64,000 bases of DNA, taken from JAWKRB01 sp041389885 (lineage in GTDB: Bacteria; Myxococcota_A; Polyangia; Polyangiales; Ga0077539). The notes below the pieces were generated by a model. The model was not told the DNA's origin. It made no database searches and saw nothing but the letters and a program-made list of their open reading frames with translations. Position numbers and translations under genes: made by a program. Location: contig JAWKRB010000029.1 in the NCBI GenBank assembly GCA_041389885.1, positions 36,408 to 100,407 of the forward strand, written 5' to 3'. Of this stretch, positions 8,503 to 16,986 are shown piece by piece (the stretch's first letter is position 1; each line of letters begins with the position of its first letter).

Positions 8503-9756
8503 ATGGACCTGAGAATCAAGAGCCTCGAGCGCCTCGACGCCCGCGCCGTGCAGCTCCCGCACGGCACCGAGGTGATCACCGGCGTCGACCGCACCCTCGG
8601 CGAGCGACGCGTGCCCCAGGGGACGGTGGGGCGCGTGACCCGCACCGAGGGCGACGCGGTCGACGTCACGGTGGTGGGCGTCGGGGTGATCCGCTACGCG
8701 CGCCGGGAGGTGTCTCCGAGGCGCGTGGGGCAGGCGTTGTATGCGCAGCGCCGCGCCGACGCGTGGGAGGCGCTCGCGCCCTGCGTCGTGCTCGACACGC
8801 AGGTGGGTTCCCGCGCCTGGGGCCTGGCGCGCGAGGGCTCCGACGACGACCGCCGCGGCGCCTTCGCGCACCCCTTCCCCTGGACCGCGGGGCTCGCGGC
8901 CCCCGCCGAAGACCTCGTGTCCGCCGACGGCAGCGCGACCTACTGGTCCGTCGAGAAGGCGATTCGTCAGGCGCTGAGGGCCGACCCGAACACCCTCGAG
9001 ATGCTGTTCGTGCCCGCGGCCCGCGCCCTCGACCCCCTCGGCGAGTGGCTCCTCGCCGAGCGCGACTGCTTCGTGAGCGTGGAGATCTACGGCACCTTCG
9101 CCCGCTACGCCCTCGGCCAGCTCCGCCGGCTGGAGCAGGGGCTTCGCCTCGCCGAGCACCGCGCGCTGCTGCTGGAGTGGCTCCGCGCCGACCCCGCGCT
9201 GCCCCTCGACGCGGCGGCGGAGCGCCTCGCCCGCGCCTCGATCCGCGCCGCGGCCACCGAGGCCGACGCGGTGCTCCAGGCCAGGCAGTACATCAAGCAG
9301 CTCTATCGATCCCTCGCCGACCAGGGGCTGTTGGCGTCCTGCGATTTCGCGTCCCTCGCGCGCTTCGCGGCCGAGCGCGCGCACGAGCTCGAGCTCCCCC
9401 GCGAGCTCAGGCCGAAGAACGCCTACAACCTCCTGCGGCTCCTGGCGACGGCCGAGCGCTGGCTCCGAGAGGGCGAACCCGTGTTCGAAGTCTCTGGCGC
9501 GCTGCGCGATCGGCTCCTCGCGATCAAGTCGGGGGAGGTCGCGCTCGGGGACGTCCTCGCCGAGGCCGAGGCGATGGCGCCGGCGCTGGAGGAGGCCCGC
9601 CGAGGCTCGCCGCTCCCCTTGCGTCCCGACGTCGCGCGGGCCGACGCGCTGCTGCGCCGTGCGCGGGTGGAGCTCGCCCGCCGCTGGGTGGAGCGCGCGC
9701 CTGGGCCCTTCGGGGCGGAGGCGCCCGATCCCCCGGAGGTCGTCTGGAGCGAGTGA
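8503..9756 (+). CDS. RlaP-like predicted nucleotidyltransferase (polymerase beta superfamily)
   Basis: 417 aa. After an N-terminal segment of about 90 residues, VGSRAWGLAREGSDDDRRGA (about residues 101-120) is the nucleotidyltransferase signature GS-x-x-x-G with a Ser-Asp-x-Asp metal-binding motif. Later blocks (KAIRQALRADPNTLEMLF, AERDCFVSVEIYGTFARYA, KNAYNLLRLL) match the predicted nucleotidyltransferase family often named RlaP, which is linked to RNA ligase/repair loci in other genomes. No RNA ligase neighbour is present here. The N-terminal segment may be an extra small beta domain. The start is set at 8503 because the upstream in-frame stretch is antisense to the barrel gene and has poor coding character. 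Confidence 0.75.
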   Translation: MDLRIKSLERLDARAVQLPHGTEVITGVDRTLGERRVPQGTVGRVTRTEGDAVDVTVVGVGVIRYARREVSPRRVGQALYAQRRADAWEALAPCVVLDTQVGSRAWGLAREGSDDDRRGAFAHPFPWTAGLAAPAEDLVSADGSATYWSVEKAIRQALRADPNTLEMLFVPAARALDPLGEWLLAERDCFVSVEIYGTFARYALGQLRRLEQGLRLAEHRALLLEWLRADPALPLDAAAERLARASIRAAATEADAVLQARQYIKQLYRSLADQGLLASCDFASLARFAAERAHELELPRELRPKNAYNLLRLLATAERWLREGEPVFEVSGALRDRLLAIKSGEVALGDVLAEAEAMAPALEEARRGSPLPLRPDVARADALLRRARVELARRWVERAPGPFGAEAPDPPEVVWSE

Positions 9757-9851
9757 GGGCCGCGCAGGCGGTTCGCGCGACCGCGATGTCGCACCCGAGT
9801 CTCGTTCGCTCTCATCGAATCTGCGCGCGGCATCGGGCGTAGAACTGCCGC

Positions 9852-9883
9852 CGCGGGCCGAGCGCTCGTTCGACCGGCCCGCG
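9852..9883 (+). terminator. GC-rich hairpin between the nucleotidyltransferase and WXXGXW genes
   Basis: CGCGGGCCG (9852-9860) pairs perfectly with CGGCCCGCG (9875-9883) around a 14-nt loop, about 95 nt downstream of the nucleotidyltransferase stop. There is no T tract, so it may be a terminator or a transcript-stabilising stem. Confidence 0.35.
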
Positions 9884-9965
9884 CTCGCCTCAGCGCGCAT
9901 CGATGTCATCATGCGCGCCCCCCACAGAGCGGGGCTGAACCGTCATCGCAAAGGGCTTTCAACCG

Positions 9966-10760
9966 ATGAAGAACACACTCGCCTCGATGTTGCTCTCGAC
10001 CGCCCTGTTCGTCGCGCCCCTCGCGGCCCAGGCGCAGGACATCTACACGACGATCGCCCCGCCGGCCCCGATCGCCGAGACGCAGACCGCGGCGCCGTCG
10101 CCGTCCCACGTGTGGGTGGGCGGCTACTGGAACTGGAACGGCTCGCAGTACACCTGGACTCAGGGGCACTGGGAGCTCCCCCAGGAGCAGGGCGCGGGCT
10201 GGGAGCAGCCGCAGTGGGTGCGGGAGGGCGGTCGCTACCGCTTTCGCCGCGGTCGCTGGAACCGTCGCCAGGGGGCGCAGGTAGGCGTGCAGGTCGGGGG
10301 GCAGCAGGTGGGCGTGCAGATCGGCGTGCAGCCGAACATGCCGCAGGGCAACTGGCGCCCCGGGATGCAGCCCGGCGCGCAGGTCGTGCAGCCCGCGCAA
10401 GGCACCGTGTGGGTGCAGCCCAATCCTCCGCAGGGCACGGTGATCCAGCAGCCGGTGATCCAGCAGCCGGTGATCCAGCAGCCGATCGTGCAGCCCCCCG
10501 TCGTGCAGCAGCAGGTGGTGGTCGGCCCGAACGGCGGCGTCGTCGGCGTCGCGCCTCCGCGGCTCCGCCGAGAGCGCCGGCCGCGCATGGTCCCGCCTGG
10601 GCAGACCTGGGTCCCCGGCTACTGGAACTGGGACGGCTCGCAGTACCAGTGGGTCGCGGGGCACGTTGAGGCCGTGCCGAACCCTGGCGCCCGATGGCAG
10701 GCCCCGCGCTACCAGCGCCGCGGCCGTCAGTGGGTCGTGACCCCTGGCCGCTGGCGCTGA
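9966..10760 (+). CDS. WXXGXW (YXWGXW) repeat exported protein
   Basis: 264 aa with signal peptide MKNTLASMLLSTALFVAPLAAQAQ. It has two repeat clusters with the W-V-G/P-G-Y-W-N-W-x-G-S-Q-Y-x-W motif: HVWVGGYWNWNGSQYTW (about residues 43-60) and TWVPGYWNWDGSQYQW (about 216-233). Each is followed by a second aromatic GRW or GHW element, as in WXXGXW repeat (BcpO-related) proteins. Between them lies a Gln/Val/Pro-rich linker with GVQVG and VIQQP repeats. Many Gram-negative bacteria encode such exported, basic, aromatic-repeat proteins without a known function. Confidence 0.83.
   Translation: MKNTLASMLLSTALFVAPLAAQAQDIYTTIAPPAPIAETQTAAPSPSHVWVGGYWNWNGSQYTWTQGHWELPQEQGAGWEQPQWVREGGRYRFRRGRWNRRQGAQVGVQVGGQQVGVQIGVQPNMPQGNWRPGMQPGAQVVQPAQGTVWVQPNPPQGTVIQQPVIQQPVIQQPIVQPPVVQQQVVVGPNGGVVGVAPPRLRRERRPRMVPPGQTWVPGYWNWDGSQYQWVAGHVEAVPNPGARWQAPRYQRRGRQWVVTPGRWR
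10440..10484 (+). repeat. Three tandem 15-bp repeats coding VIQQP
   Basis: The unit gtgatccagcagccg occurs three times head to tail, in frame, within the linker of the WXXGXW protein. Copy number could vary by slippage without breaking the frame. Confidence 0.9.
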
Positions 10761-10791
10761 GCGGACCGAGGTGCTCGTGCCCCTTCGCTGA

Positions 10792-10797
10792 TACCAT
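10792..10797 (+). promoter_or_regulatory. TAnnnT -10-like element 7 nt before the MYXO-CTERM phospholipase gene
   Basis: TACCAT ends 7 nt before the GTG at 10805. It supports that GTG as the start and predicts a nearly leaderless mRNA. Confidence 0.45.
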
Positions 10798-10804
10798 CGA
10801 GCGC

Positions 10805-12244
10805 GTGAAGCGCGCATCGGCCCTGTGCCTCGCGGTCGCCCTCGCGGCGCCGTCCCTCCACGCGAACAGCATGGTGACCCACGTGTGGGTCGCCGAGCAG
10901 TGCATCGACCGGGTGAGCACCCCCGCGCTCGTCTCGATCGTGCGCGACCCCGCGCTGCGCTCGGTGATTCAGAACGGGGCGATCTACCCCGACTCGGGCT
11001 ACTCGGTGCGCCACCCCTACGGCGAGTGGGCCCACTGGGAGAGCTTTCACGAGCCCTACCTCCAGTGGATTCGATCTCGTTGGGGCGCAGAGGGATACAC
11101 GTCGCCCGACGCGCGGCGGCACGTCGCGTTCCTGATGGGCAACGCGGCGCACGGGATGACCGACCAGACCTTCGACCAGTACTTCGTGCACCGCGCGCGG
11201 TCCTACGACAACACCGACGCCAACGACCTGGACGTGGGCTCGGACACCTGGCTCATCGTCGAGCACGGCGTGCAGAGCGCGGCCGACGGGCAGTTCTGGT
11301 TCGACGAGATGCCCGGCATCCACGCCGCGGTGAACGGCCCGGCGGTGACGCCCGAGCTCCTCCGCGAGGCCGCGCAGCTCACGGGCGGCGCGACGCGCTT
11401 TCTCACGCAGTACGGCTGGGGGCTCTACACCCAGCGCTGGCGGCAGACGCCCTGGGCCGCCTCGCACTACATGGACGAGGGCACGCCGGGCTCGTACCCC
11501 CACCTCGTGCGCACGACCGCGGCGTACTGGGAGTTCCTCTGGCGGCGGCTCCAGGGCTCGGCGCCCCCCGGCGCGCCGCCGCTGTACTCCTGGCCCGCTG
11601 AGGGTCAGGTGAACTTTCCGGTCTCTCGATCCGACGTCGAGGCGCGCATCGAGATCACCACGCCGTGGGGCCTCGACGACGCGACGGTGAGCGCGCGCAA
11701 CGTGCGGCTGCTCGGGCCGGGCGACGTCGAGGTCCCGGTGCGGCTGTCGCGCTACGGAGGCCACGGCAACACCCTCATGCTCGATGCGCAGCAAGACCTC
11801 GCGTACGACACCGCCTACCGCGTCGAGCTCTCCGCCGAGCTCCGCACCGTCGAGGGCTCGCTCACCGGAGTGGCGAACTCGATTCGCTTTCGCACCCGCT
11901 GCGCGCCCGACCGCCTCGCGGACTGCCCGCCGATCCCGACGCCGTCGCCCACGCTCGCGGCGCCGCCGGTGAGCGATCCGCGGCCGCGGCCCGACGCGGG
12001 GATGCCCGTCGTCGAGGTCGTCGACGACGCCGGCGCGACCGACGACGCGAGCCCCGCGGCGCCGAGCGACGCGGCCGTGCCGACCGCCACCCTCGACGGC
12101 GGGCTCGCTCCGGCGCCGGCCTCGGGGTGCGGCTGTCGCGCGACGCGCACCCCGCGCGCCGGGGGCGCAATCTTCGCGGCGGTCGCGCTCGCGCTGGCGA
12201 CGCGCCGTCGTCGGCGGGAGACTCGCCGAGCGCGCTCTGCGTGA
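10805..12244 (+). CDS. Zinc-dependent phospholipase C-like protein with MYXO-CTERM anchor
   Basis: 479 aa from a GTG start. Signal peptide MKRASALCLAVALAAPSLHA. The catalytic-type domain (about residues 22-260) has THVWVAEQCID, NGAIYPDSGY, EWAHWESFHEP and FLMGNAAHGMTDQTFDQYF, whose His/Asp residues match the zinc-binding pattern of the zinc-dependent phospholipase C family. Residues about 270-360 form an Ig-like SbsA/Big_5-type domain. A Pro/Asp-rich spacer is followed by SGCGCRATRTPRAGG, a hydrophobic run and Arg-rich tail: a MYXO-CTERM sorting signal, known only from myxobacteria. It should therefore be exported and anchored or processed at the surface. Alternative: the phospholipase fold used for a non-enzymatic role. 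Confidence 0.85.
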   Translation: MKRASALCLAVALAAPSLHANSMVTHVWVAEQCIDRVSTPALVSIVRDPALRSVIQNGAIYPDSGYSVRHPYGEWAHWESFHEPYLQWIRSRWGAEGYTSPDARRHVAFLMGNAAHGMTDQTFDQYFVHRARSYDNTDANDLDVGSDTWLIVEHGVQSAADGQFWFDEMPGIHAAVNGPAVTPELLREAAQLTGGATRFLTQYGWGLYTQRWRQTPWAASHYMDEGTPGSYPHLVRTTAAYWEFLWRRLQGSAPPGAPPLYSWPAEGQVNFPVSRSDVEARIEITTPWGLDDATVSARNVRLLGPGDVEVPVRLSRYGGHGNTLMLDAQQDLAYDTAYRVELSAELRTVEGSLTGVANSIRFRTRCAPDRLADCPPIPTPSPTLAAPPVSDPRPRPDAGMPVVEVVDDAGATDDASPAAPSDAAVPTATLDGGLAPAPASGCGCRATRTPRAGGAIFAAVALALATRRRRRETRRARSA

Positions 12245-12258
12245 AGGGACGGTGTCAC

Positions 12259-12678
12259 ATGCGATGGACGCTCGGGTTGGCGATGATGCTGGGGTGCAGC
12301 GCGCGAGGCGGCTACGCCGAGCCTGGGCCGCTGTCGCAGAACGCGATGCCTCCCTCGAACCCCTCCATCGCGTCGAGCGGGGGGCTGCAGCCCTCGCCGC
12401 CTGACGGTCGCCCCAGCGAGATCCCGCCGGCGGTGGGGCTCACGGGCAACGCCATCGCGCCTTCTCCCGACCGCGCCGCGGCCGCGCCGGAGTGCGCCAC
12501 CGACCTCGACTGCGTCCCCGCGACGTGCTGCCACGCGCGGGCCTGCACCCTGCGATCGCGCGCGCCACGCTGCGAGGAGACGATGTGCACGGAGGTCTGC
12601 GAGAGCGGCACCCTCGACTGCGGCGGGGGCTCGTGCGGCTGCGTGCGCGGCGTGTGCGTGGCGCGCCTTCGGGAGTGA
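12259..12678 (+). CDS. Small cysteine-rich lipoprotein
   Basis: 139 aa. Starts MRWTLGLAMMLGCSARG (lipobox MLGC). A Pro/Ser-rich spacer is followed by a C-terminal 60-residue segment with about a dozen cysteines (ECATDLDCVPATCCHARAC, then CTEVCESGTLDCGGGSC). The start is placed at ATG 12259 because AAGGGA lies 9 nt upstream; an in-frame GTG at 12241 that overlaps the preceding stop is an alternative and would mean translational coupling. Lies immediately downstream of the MYXO-CTERM gene. Function unknown. Confidence 0.72.
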   Translation: MRWTLGLAMMLGCSARGGYAEPGPLSQNAMPPSNPSIASSGGLQPSPPDGRPSEIPPAVGLTGNAIAPSPDRAAAAPECATDLDCVPATCCHARACTLRSRAPRCEETMCTEVCESGTLDCGGGSCGCVRGVCVARLRE

Positions 12679-12730
12679 CCGCCGCGCGGGCGATGACTTG
12701 CCCGGATCTCCTCCTCGTGGTGCCTTCTTC

Positions 12731-12740
12731 AGGAGGAGGA
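12731..12740 (+). promoter_or_regulatory. Strong Shine-Dalgarno that decides a TTG start
   Basis: AGGAGGAGGA ends 6 nt before TTG at 12747. An in-frame ATG lies upstream of it but would precede the ribosome site and give a signal peptide with an odd extension. This is the best Shine-Dalgarno in the window. Confidence 0.8.
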
Positions 12741-12746
12741 CCTCCC

Positions 12747-14813
12747 TTGCGCAGTTCGCTCACCCCCTTGCTTCTCGCCCTCACCGCCGCGGCCCTCGGG
12801 TGCAGCAGCCCGACCGCGGTCAGCACCGCCGTCGACGCGGCTGTCCCCGCCAAGACCGACGTCCTCGCGGGCGACGTCGCCGCGCCCGAAGACCTGCCCG
12901 CCGCCGAAGACGCCCCGGTCGCGCTGGACGCACCCGCCGCCGACTCGGCCACGGGAGGCGACGCCGCGCAGGACGTCGTCGCGCCCTGCCCGAGCGGGCA
13001 GGAGCGCTGCGACGCCCGCTGCGTCGACCTGCAGAACGACCCGAGCGCCTGCGGGAGCTGCGCGATGGCGTGCCAGAGCGGCGAGTCGTGCGTCGCGGGC
13101 ACCTGCGTGACGCGCTGTCCCGCGGGGCAGATCGCCTGCGCGGGACGCTGCGTCGACACGCAGACCGACCGCGCCAACTGCGGCGCCTGCGGCACGGCGT
13201 GCCCCACCGGCGAGGTCTGCTCCATGGGCGCGTGCACCCTCGAGTGCGCCGCGCCCACCGCGCTCTGCGGCGGCGACGGGGGGCCTCGCGCCTGCGCGAA
13301 CCTCCAGACCGACCGCAGCAACTGCGGCGCCTGCGGCAGCGCGTGCGGCATGGGCGAGCTCTGCGAGGCCGGCGTGTGCAGGCTGACCTGCCCGACGGGG
13401 CAGACGCCCTGCGGCGGGGTCTGCGTCTCGACGGTGAGCGACCCCGCGAACTGCGGCGCCTGCGGCACGGCGTGCACGGGCGGCCAGCAGTGCGTCGGGG
13501 GGACCTGCACCACCGTGTGCGAGCCGGGCATCACCGACTGCGGCCAGGGGCGGTGCAGGAACATTCAGACCGACCCCGCGAACTGCGGCGCCTGCGGCCG
13601 CGAGTGCCCGACGCCCACCGGGGGAGTCGCCACCTGCGCCCTGGGCTCGTGCGGCATCGCGTGCTCCAACGGCTTCGGCGACTGCGACCTCAACTCGACC
13701 AACGGCTGCGAGACCCGCCTCGACTCTGCGACGAACTGCGGCGCCTGCGGGCGCACCTGCGCCTTCGCGAACGCCGCGGGCGTGTGTCGCGATGGTGCGT
13801 GCGCCCTGGGCACCTGCAACACGGGCTTTCTCGACTGCGACGGCAACCCCGCCAACGGCTGCGAGGTCAACGCCCGCACCGACCGGATCAATTGCGGCCG
13901 CTGCGGCGCCGCCTGCGGCAGCACGCAGTCGTGCGTCGACGGCGTCTGCGGCACCTCGTGCAGCGCCGGCTCGCAGCTGTGCGGCGGCGCCTGCACGAAC
14001 CTCCAGAACGACCCCTCGAACTGCGGCGCCTGCGGGACCGCGTGTCGCGCGGCGAGCAACCAGACGCCGGTGTGCGCCGCCGGGCGCTGCGACGGCGTGT
14101 GCCTCTCGGGCTTCGGCGACTGCGACAACAACGCCACCAACGGCTGCGAGACCAACGTGCAGACCAGCGTGGCGAACTGCGGTCGCTGCGGCACCCGCTG
14201 CGCCCTCACCAACGCCACCGCGGCGTGCTCCGCCGGCGCGTGCGCCATCGGGAGCTGCTCGACGGGCTTCGGGAACTGCGACAACAACGCCACCAACGGC
14301 TGCGAGACCAACCTCCAGACCAGCAACGCGCACTGCGGCGCCTGCGGCCGCGCCTGCGCGGGCACCTGCACCGCGGGCACCTGCGTCACGACCGCGCCGA
14401 GGACCTTCTCGCAGCCCTTCAGCAACAGCTCCACCGTCCTGACCGCCGCCTGCACCGCGTGGCGGAGCTTTCGCGCCAGCCTCACCGCCACGGGGTACAC
14501 CTCGATCACCGTGTCGGGCAGCGCGTCGAGCACCGTGCGAACCTGCACGAACCCCGCGGCGATTCAGCAGATCGTCACCGGCCTGCGCAACCTCACGCAG
14601 TTTCACGTCTCCTGCGACGGCCACGTGTGGAGCATGTGCAACCGCTACGAGGGCGAGTTCTGGATCGACGCGCCCTCGCTGTGCTCGGGCTCGAACTGCC
14701 CGAACCCCGGCGTGATGATTCGCCCGTGCTTCAACTCCACGAACAACTACAACGGCGTGGGCACCGCCACCTGCAACGCCCCCGCGCAGACGATCACCAT
14801 CAACGTCCGCTGA
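12747..14813 (+). CDS. Cysteine-repeat surface lipoprotein with unique C-terminal domain
   Basis: 688 aa from a TTG start. Signal MRSSLTPLLLALTAAALGC (lipobox ALGC), then an acidic Asp/Ala/Val/Pro spacer (about residues 25-72). Residues about 73-550 contain modules such as CDARCVDLQNDPSACGSC, NCGACGTAC, FGDCDNNATNGCETN, closely similar to those of the lipoprotein at 5051. The C-terminal 140 residues (from about PRTFSQPFSNSSTVLTAACTAW) differ from the other paralogues and carry their own cysteine pairs. This suggests one shared cysteine stalk carrying different heads. A strong hairpin follows the stop. Confidence 0.85.
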   Translation: MRSSLTPLLLALTAAALGCSSPTAVSTAVDAAVPAKTDVLAGDVAAPEDLPAAEDAPVALDAPAADSATGGDAAQDVVAPCPSGQERCDARCVDLQNDPSACGSCAMACQSGESCVAGTCVTRCPAGQIACAGRCVDTQTDRANCGACGTACPTGEVCSMGACTLECAAPTALCGGDGGPRACANLQTDRSNCGACGSACGMGELCEAGVCRLTCPTGQTPCGGVCVSTVSDPANCGACGTACTGGQQCVGGTCTTVCEPGITDCGQGRCRNIQTDPANCGACGRECPTPTGGVATCALGSCGIACSNGFGDCDLNSTNGCETRLDSATNCGACGRTCAFANAAGVCRDGACALGTCNTGFLDCDGNPANGCEVNARTDRINCGRCGAACGSTQSCVDGVCGTSCSAGSQLCGGACTNLQNDPSNCGACGTACRAASNQTPVCAAGRCDGVCLSGFGDCDNNATNGCETNVQTSVANCGRCGTRCALTNATAACSAGACAIGSCSTGFGNCDNNATNGCETNLQTSNAHCGACGRACAGTCTAGTCVTTAPRTFSQPFSNSSTVLTAACTAWRSFRASLTATGYTSITVSGSASSTVRTCTNPAAIQQIVTGLRNLTQFHVSCDGHVWSMCNRYEGEFWIDAPSLCSGSNCPNPGVMIRPCFNSTNNYNGVGTATCNAPAQTITINVR

Positions 14814-14840
14814 GCCGCGCCCCGCGGCGCCTCCCCCGCA

Positions 14841-14880
14841 CCTCTCGCGTTTGAAATCCGCACCTTTCAAATGTGAGAGG
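14841..14880 (+). terminator. 16-bp stem-loop after the Cys-repeat lipoprotein gene
   Basis: Positions 14841-14856 pair with 14865-14880 over 16 bp (14 Watson-Crick pairs and 2 G-T pairs) around an 8-nt loop, starting 27 nt after the stop codon. It has an AT-rich upper stem unlike its surroundings. No T tract follows, as is common in very GC-rich genomes. Confidence 0.65.
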
Positions 14881-15021
14881 GCCCCCGCGGCGCTCACGCG
14901 CGCGAGCGCCCCAGAATTGGGACCCGGGTGCTCTGGCACGAAGGGTGCTCTCTCAGAGAATCAAGCAGCGGTACCGGCGTCTCCCCCAACGCCAACGGTC
15001 CCGCCGCCGGCTTACGTCAGA

Positions 15022-15049
15022 GCCCCCTCCGAGAGACCTCGGAGGGGGC
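15022..15049 (-). terminator. Perfect 12-bp hairpin downstream of the cdd-nhaA operon
   Basis: GCCCCCTCCGAG (15022-15033) and CTCGGAGGGGGC (15038-15049) pair perfectly around a 4-nt loop, 30 nt beyond the nhaA stop. Likely terminates the cdd-nhaA transcript and perhaps also readthrough from the plus strand. Confidence 0.6.
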
Positions 15050-15079
15050 CGAGACCCCACAGCCCTCCGTGCAGCGCGC

Positions 15080-16486
15080 TCACAGCTCGGTGGAGCTCTC
15101 GGCCTCGTCGGCGGTCTCGGCCTGCCCCGCGGTGGGCGTGTCGGGCAGGAGCCAACGACCCAGCGCCAGCGCCAGCACCGCCGCGCTCACGCTCCCGGCG
15201 AGCACGCCGACCTTGGCGTTGGCGAGGAGCGTGGCGTCGCGAAACGCGAGGTGGGCGGTGAAGAGCGACATCGTGAAGCCGATGCCCGCCGTGACGCCGA
15301 GCACCACCAGCTGTCGAAACCCGATCCCCACGGGCAGCGTCGCGAGCCGAAGCCGCAGCGCCAGGGTGCACGCGACCAGCACCCCCAGGGGCTTGCCGAG
15401 CAGCAGCCCGACAGTGACCCCGAGGGTGGTCCGCAGGGGTTCGCCCTGCATCGACGCCCCCTCGAGGGAGACCCCGGCGTTGGCGAGGGCGAAGAGCGGC
15501 ATGATCAGAAAGGCGACCCAGGGGTGCAGCGACTCGATCAGGCTCACCGAGGGCGAGATCGCCTCGCGGCGGGCGCTGTCGACCGTGCGCAGGGCGGCCA
15601 CCAGGGCGGGGTCGTCGGCGGTCGATCGCGCGCGCTCAGACAGGGTCTCGATGGCCTGGCTGACGGTGTGGCGAAACCCACGGGGGCCGAGCCACGCCCT
15701 GACCGGGGTGATGAATCCGACGACGACCCCCGCGAGGGTGGGGTGCAGCCCGCTGCGGTAGAACCCGAGCCACACCACCACCGAGGGGAGGACGTAGCTC
15801 GCCTTGCGCCGCACGCCGATGGCGCGCATCGCGAAGATGCTCAAGACGCCGAGGGCCGCGATGCCCAGGCCGCTCGCCTGGATCCCGCCCGAGTAGAACA
15901 CGGCGATGACCACGATGGCCCCGAGGTCGTCGATCACCGCCAGGGCGAGGAGCAGCACGCGCAGCGCGGGGGGAACGCGCCTCCCCAGCGCCGCGAAGGC
16001 GCCCACGGCGAAGGCGATGTCGGTCGCCATGGGGATGCCCCAGCCCGAGCGCGAGCCGCCGTGACCCGCGAGGAGGAGAAAGACCGCGGCGGGGGCGAGC
16101 ATGCCGCCCAGGGCCGCGGCGAAGGGCAGCGCGGCGCGCCGCGGGGTCGAGAGCTCGCCGTGGTGGATCTCCCGGCGGATCTCCATGCCCACGACGAAGA
16201 AGAACACCACCATGAGCACGTCGTTGACGACCCACTCCAGGGAGCGCTCGAAGGTCCACGCGCCCAGGCGCAGGCCCACCTGCGTGTGCAGCAGCGCCCG
16301 AAAGGGCGCGCGCAGCCTGGAGTTCTCGCAGGCCAGCGCGGTGATGGCGGCGCCCACGAGGAGCACCGCGCTCGCGGCCTCGATGCGAAGAAAGCGCTCG
16401 AGGGGACGCGCCGCGAGGCGAGCGAGGCGGAGCATGGGCTCCCAGGCTTCGGGAGGCTTCGGTGGCAGCGGCTCGTCGCCGTTCAT
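15080..16486 (-). CDS. nhaA: Na+/H+ antiporter NhaA
   Basis: 468 aa integral membrane protein with about 12 hydrophobic segments. The key NhaA residues are present: Asp in PMATDIAFAVGAFAALG (D155, equivalent to E. coli D133) and the Asp pair in LAVIDDLGAIVVIAVFYS (D186/D187, equivalent to D163/D164). GLLLGKPLGV and GIGFTMSLFTAHLAF are also family blocks. It exchanges sodium for protons across the inner membrane for pH and salt homeostasis. The N-terminus starts at ATG 16486, which overlaps the cdd stop in an ATGA arrangement, so the two genes are one operon. The soluble tail is Glu/Ala-rich. Confidence 0.95.
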   Translation of the reverse strand: MNGDEPLPPKPPEAWEPMLRLARLAARPLERFLRIEAASAVLLVGAAITALACENSRLRAPFRALLHTQVGLRLGAWTFERSLEWVVNDVLMVVFFFVVGMEIRREIHHGELSTPRRAALPFAAALGGMLAPAAVFLLLAGHGGSRSGWGIPMATDIAFAVGAFAALGRRVPPALRVLLLALAVIDDLGAIVVIAVFYSGGIQASGLGIAALGVLSIFAMRAIGVRRKASYVLPSVVVWLGFYRSGLHPTLAGVVVGFITPVRAWLGPRGFRHTVSQAIETLSERARSTADDPALVAALRTVDSARREAISPSVSLIESLHPWVAFLIMPLFALANAGVSLEGASMQGEPLRTTLGVTVGLLLGKPLGVLVACTLALRLRLATLPVGIGFRQLVVLGVTAGIGFTMSLFTAHLAFRDATLLANAKVGVLAGSVSAAVLALALGRWLLPDTPTAGQAETADEAESSTEL

Positions 16487-16920
16487 CGCGGGGCTGAGCG
16501 GGCGAGGATGTCGCCGCTGAAGCACAGCGGCAGGAGCGTTCGGACCGAGTGCACCGCGCGCACCTCGCCGCCGACCACGAGCCCCACGGGCAGGTCGAGG
16601 TCGAACTCCGCGAGGATCTGCCGGCACGCGCCGCAGGGCGCGCCGGGCTCAGGCCCCGCGGTCGCGACGGCGATGGCGGTCCACTCGCGCCATCCCTGGC
16701 TCACGGCGCGGGCCACGGTGGCGGCCTCGGCGCAGATGCACAGGGGGTACGACGCGTTCTCGACGTTGCAGCCTCGCACCACGCCTCGCGAGGTGAGCAG
16801 GGCGGCGCCCACGCGGTAGTTCGAGTACGGCGCGTGGGCGCGCCGGCGCGCGCGCTCCGCCGCGGCGGCGAGGTCGCGCCAGGCGGCGTCGGAGATCGTT
16901 CGGGTTCGCTTGCTGGCCAT
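16483..16920 (-). CDS. cdd: Cytidine deaminase
   Basis: 145 aa, the usual size of tetrameric cytidine deaminases. Catalytic and zinc residues are visible in NASYPLCICAEAATVARAV (Cys-Ala-Glu, the Cys-ligand form) and PCGACRQILAEF (PCxxC). The N-terminal YSNYRVGAAL block is also typical. It deaminates cytidine and deoxycytidine to uridine and deoxyuridine in pyrimidine salvage. First gene of a two-gene operon with nhaA (4-nt overlap); the metabolic reason for this pairing is not obvious. Confidence 0.94.
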   Translation of the reverse strand: MASKRTRTISDAAWRDLAAAAERARRRAHAPYSNYRVGAALLTSRGVVRGCNVENASYPLCICAEAATVARAVSQGWREWTAIAVATAGPEPGAPCGACRQILAEFDLDLPVGLVVGGEVRAVHSVRTLLPLCFSGDILARSAPR

Positions 16921-16934
16921 CGTCGGGGGCGCGC

Positions 16935-16940
16935 AGTGTA
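16935..16940 (-). promoter_or_regulatory. TAnnnT -10-like element upstream of cdd
   Basis: On the minus strand TACACT ends 14 nt before the cdd ATG at 16920. This would give a leader of about 8 nt. Confidence 0.35.
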
Positions 16941-16986
16941 GCGGGAATCTGGCGCGAGCGCGGCGCCTCGGTGTACCGGCGACGAG

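Noticed and set aside
10440..10484. Short regular repeats considered as a CRISPR-like array
   Set aside because: 15-bp units without spacers, in frame inside a protein-coding gene.
12693..12746. ATG start upstream of the TTG at 12747
   Set aside because: The strong Shine-Dalgarno lies between the two and would be inside the coding region; the signal peptide is also cleaner from the TTG.
13565..14548. 327-aa minus-strand frame with QAP/PQAPQF repeats opposite the Cys-repeat gene
   Set aside because: The repeats mirror the NCGACG modules on the opposite strand; no independent coding evidence.
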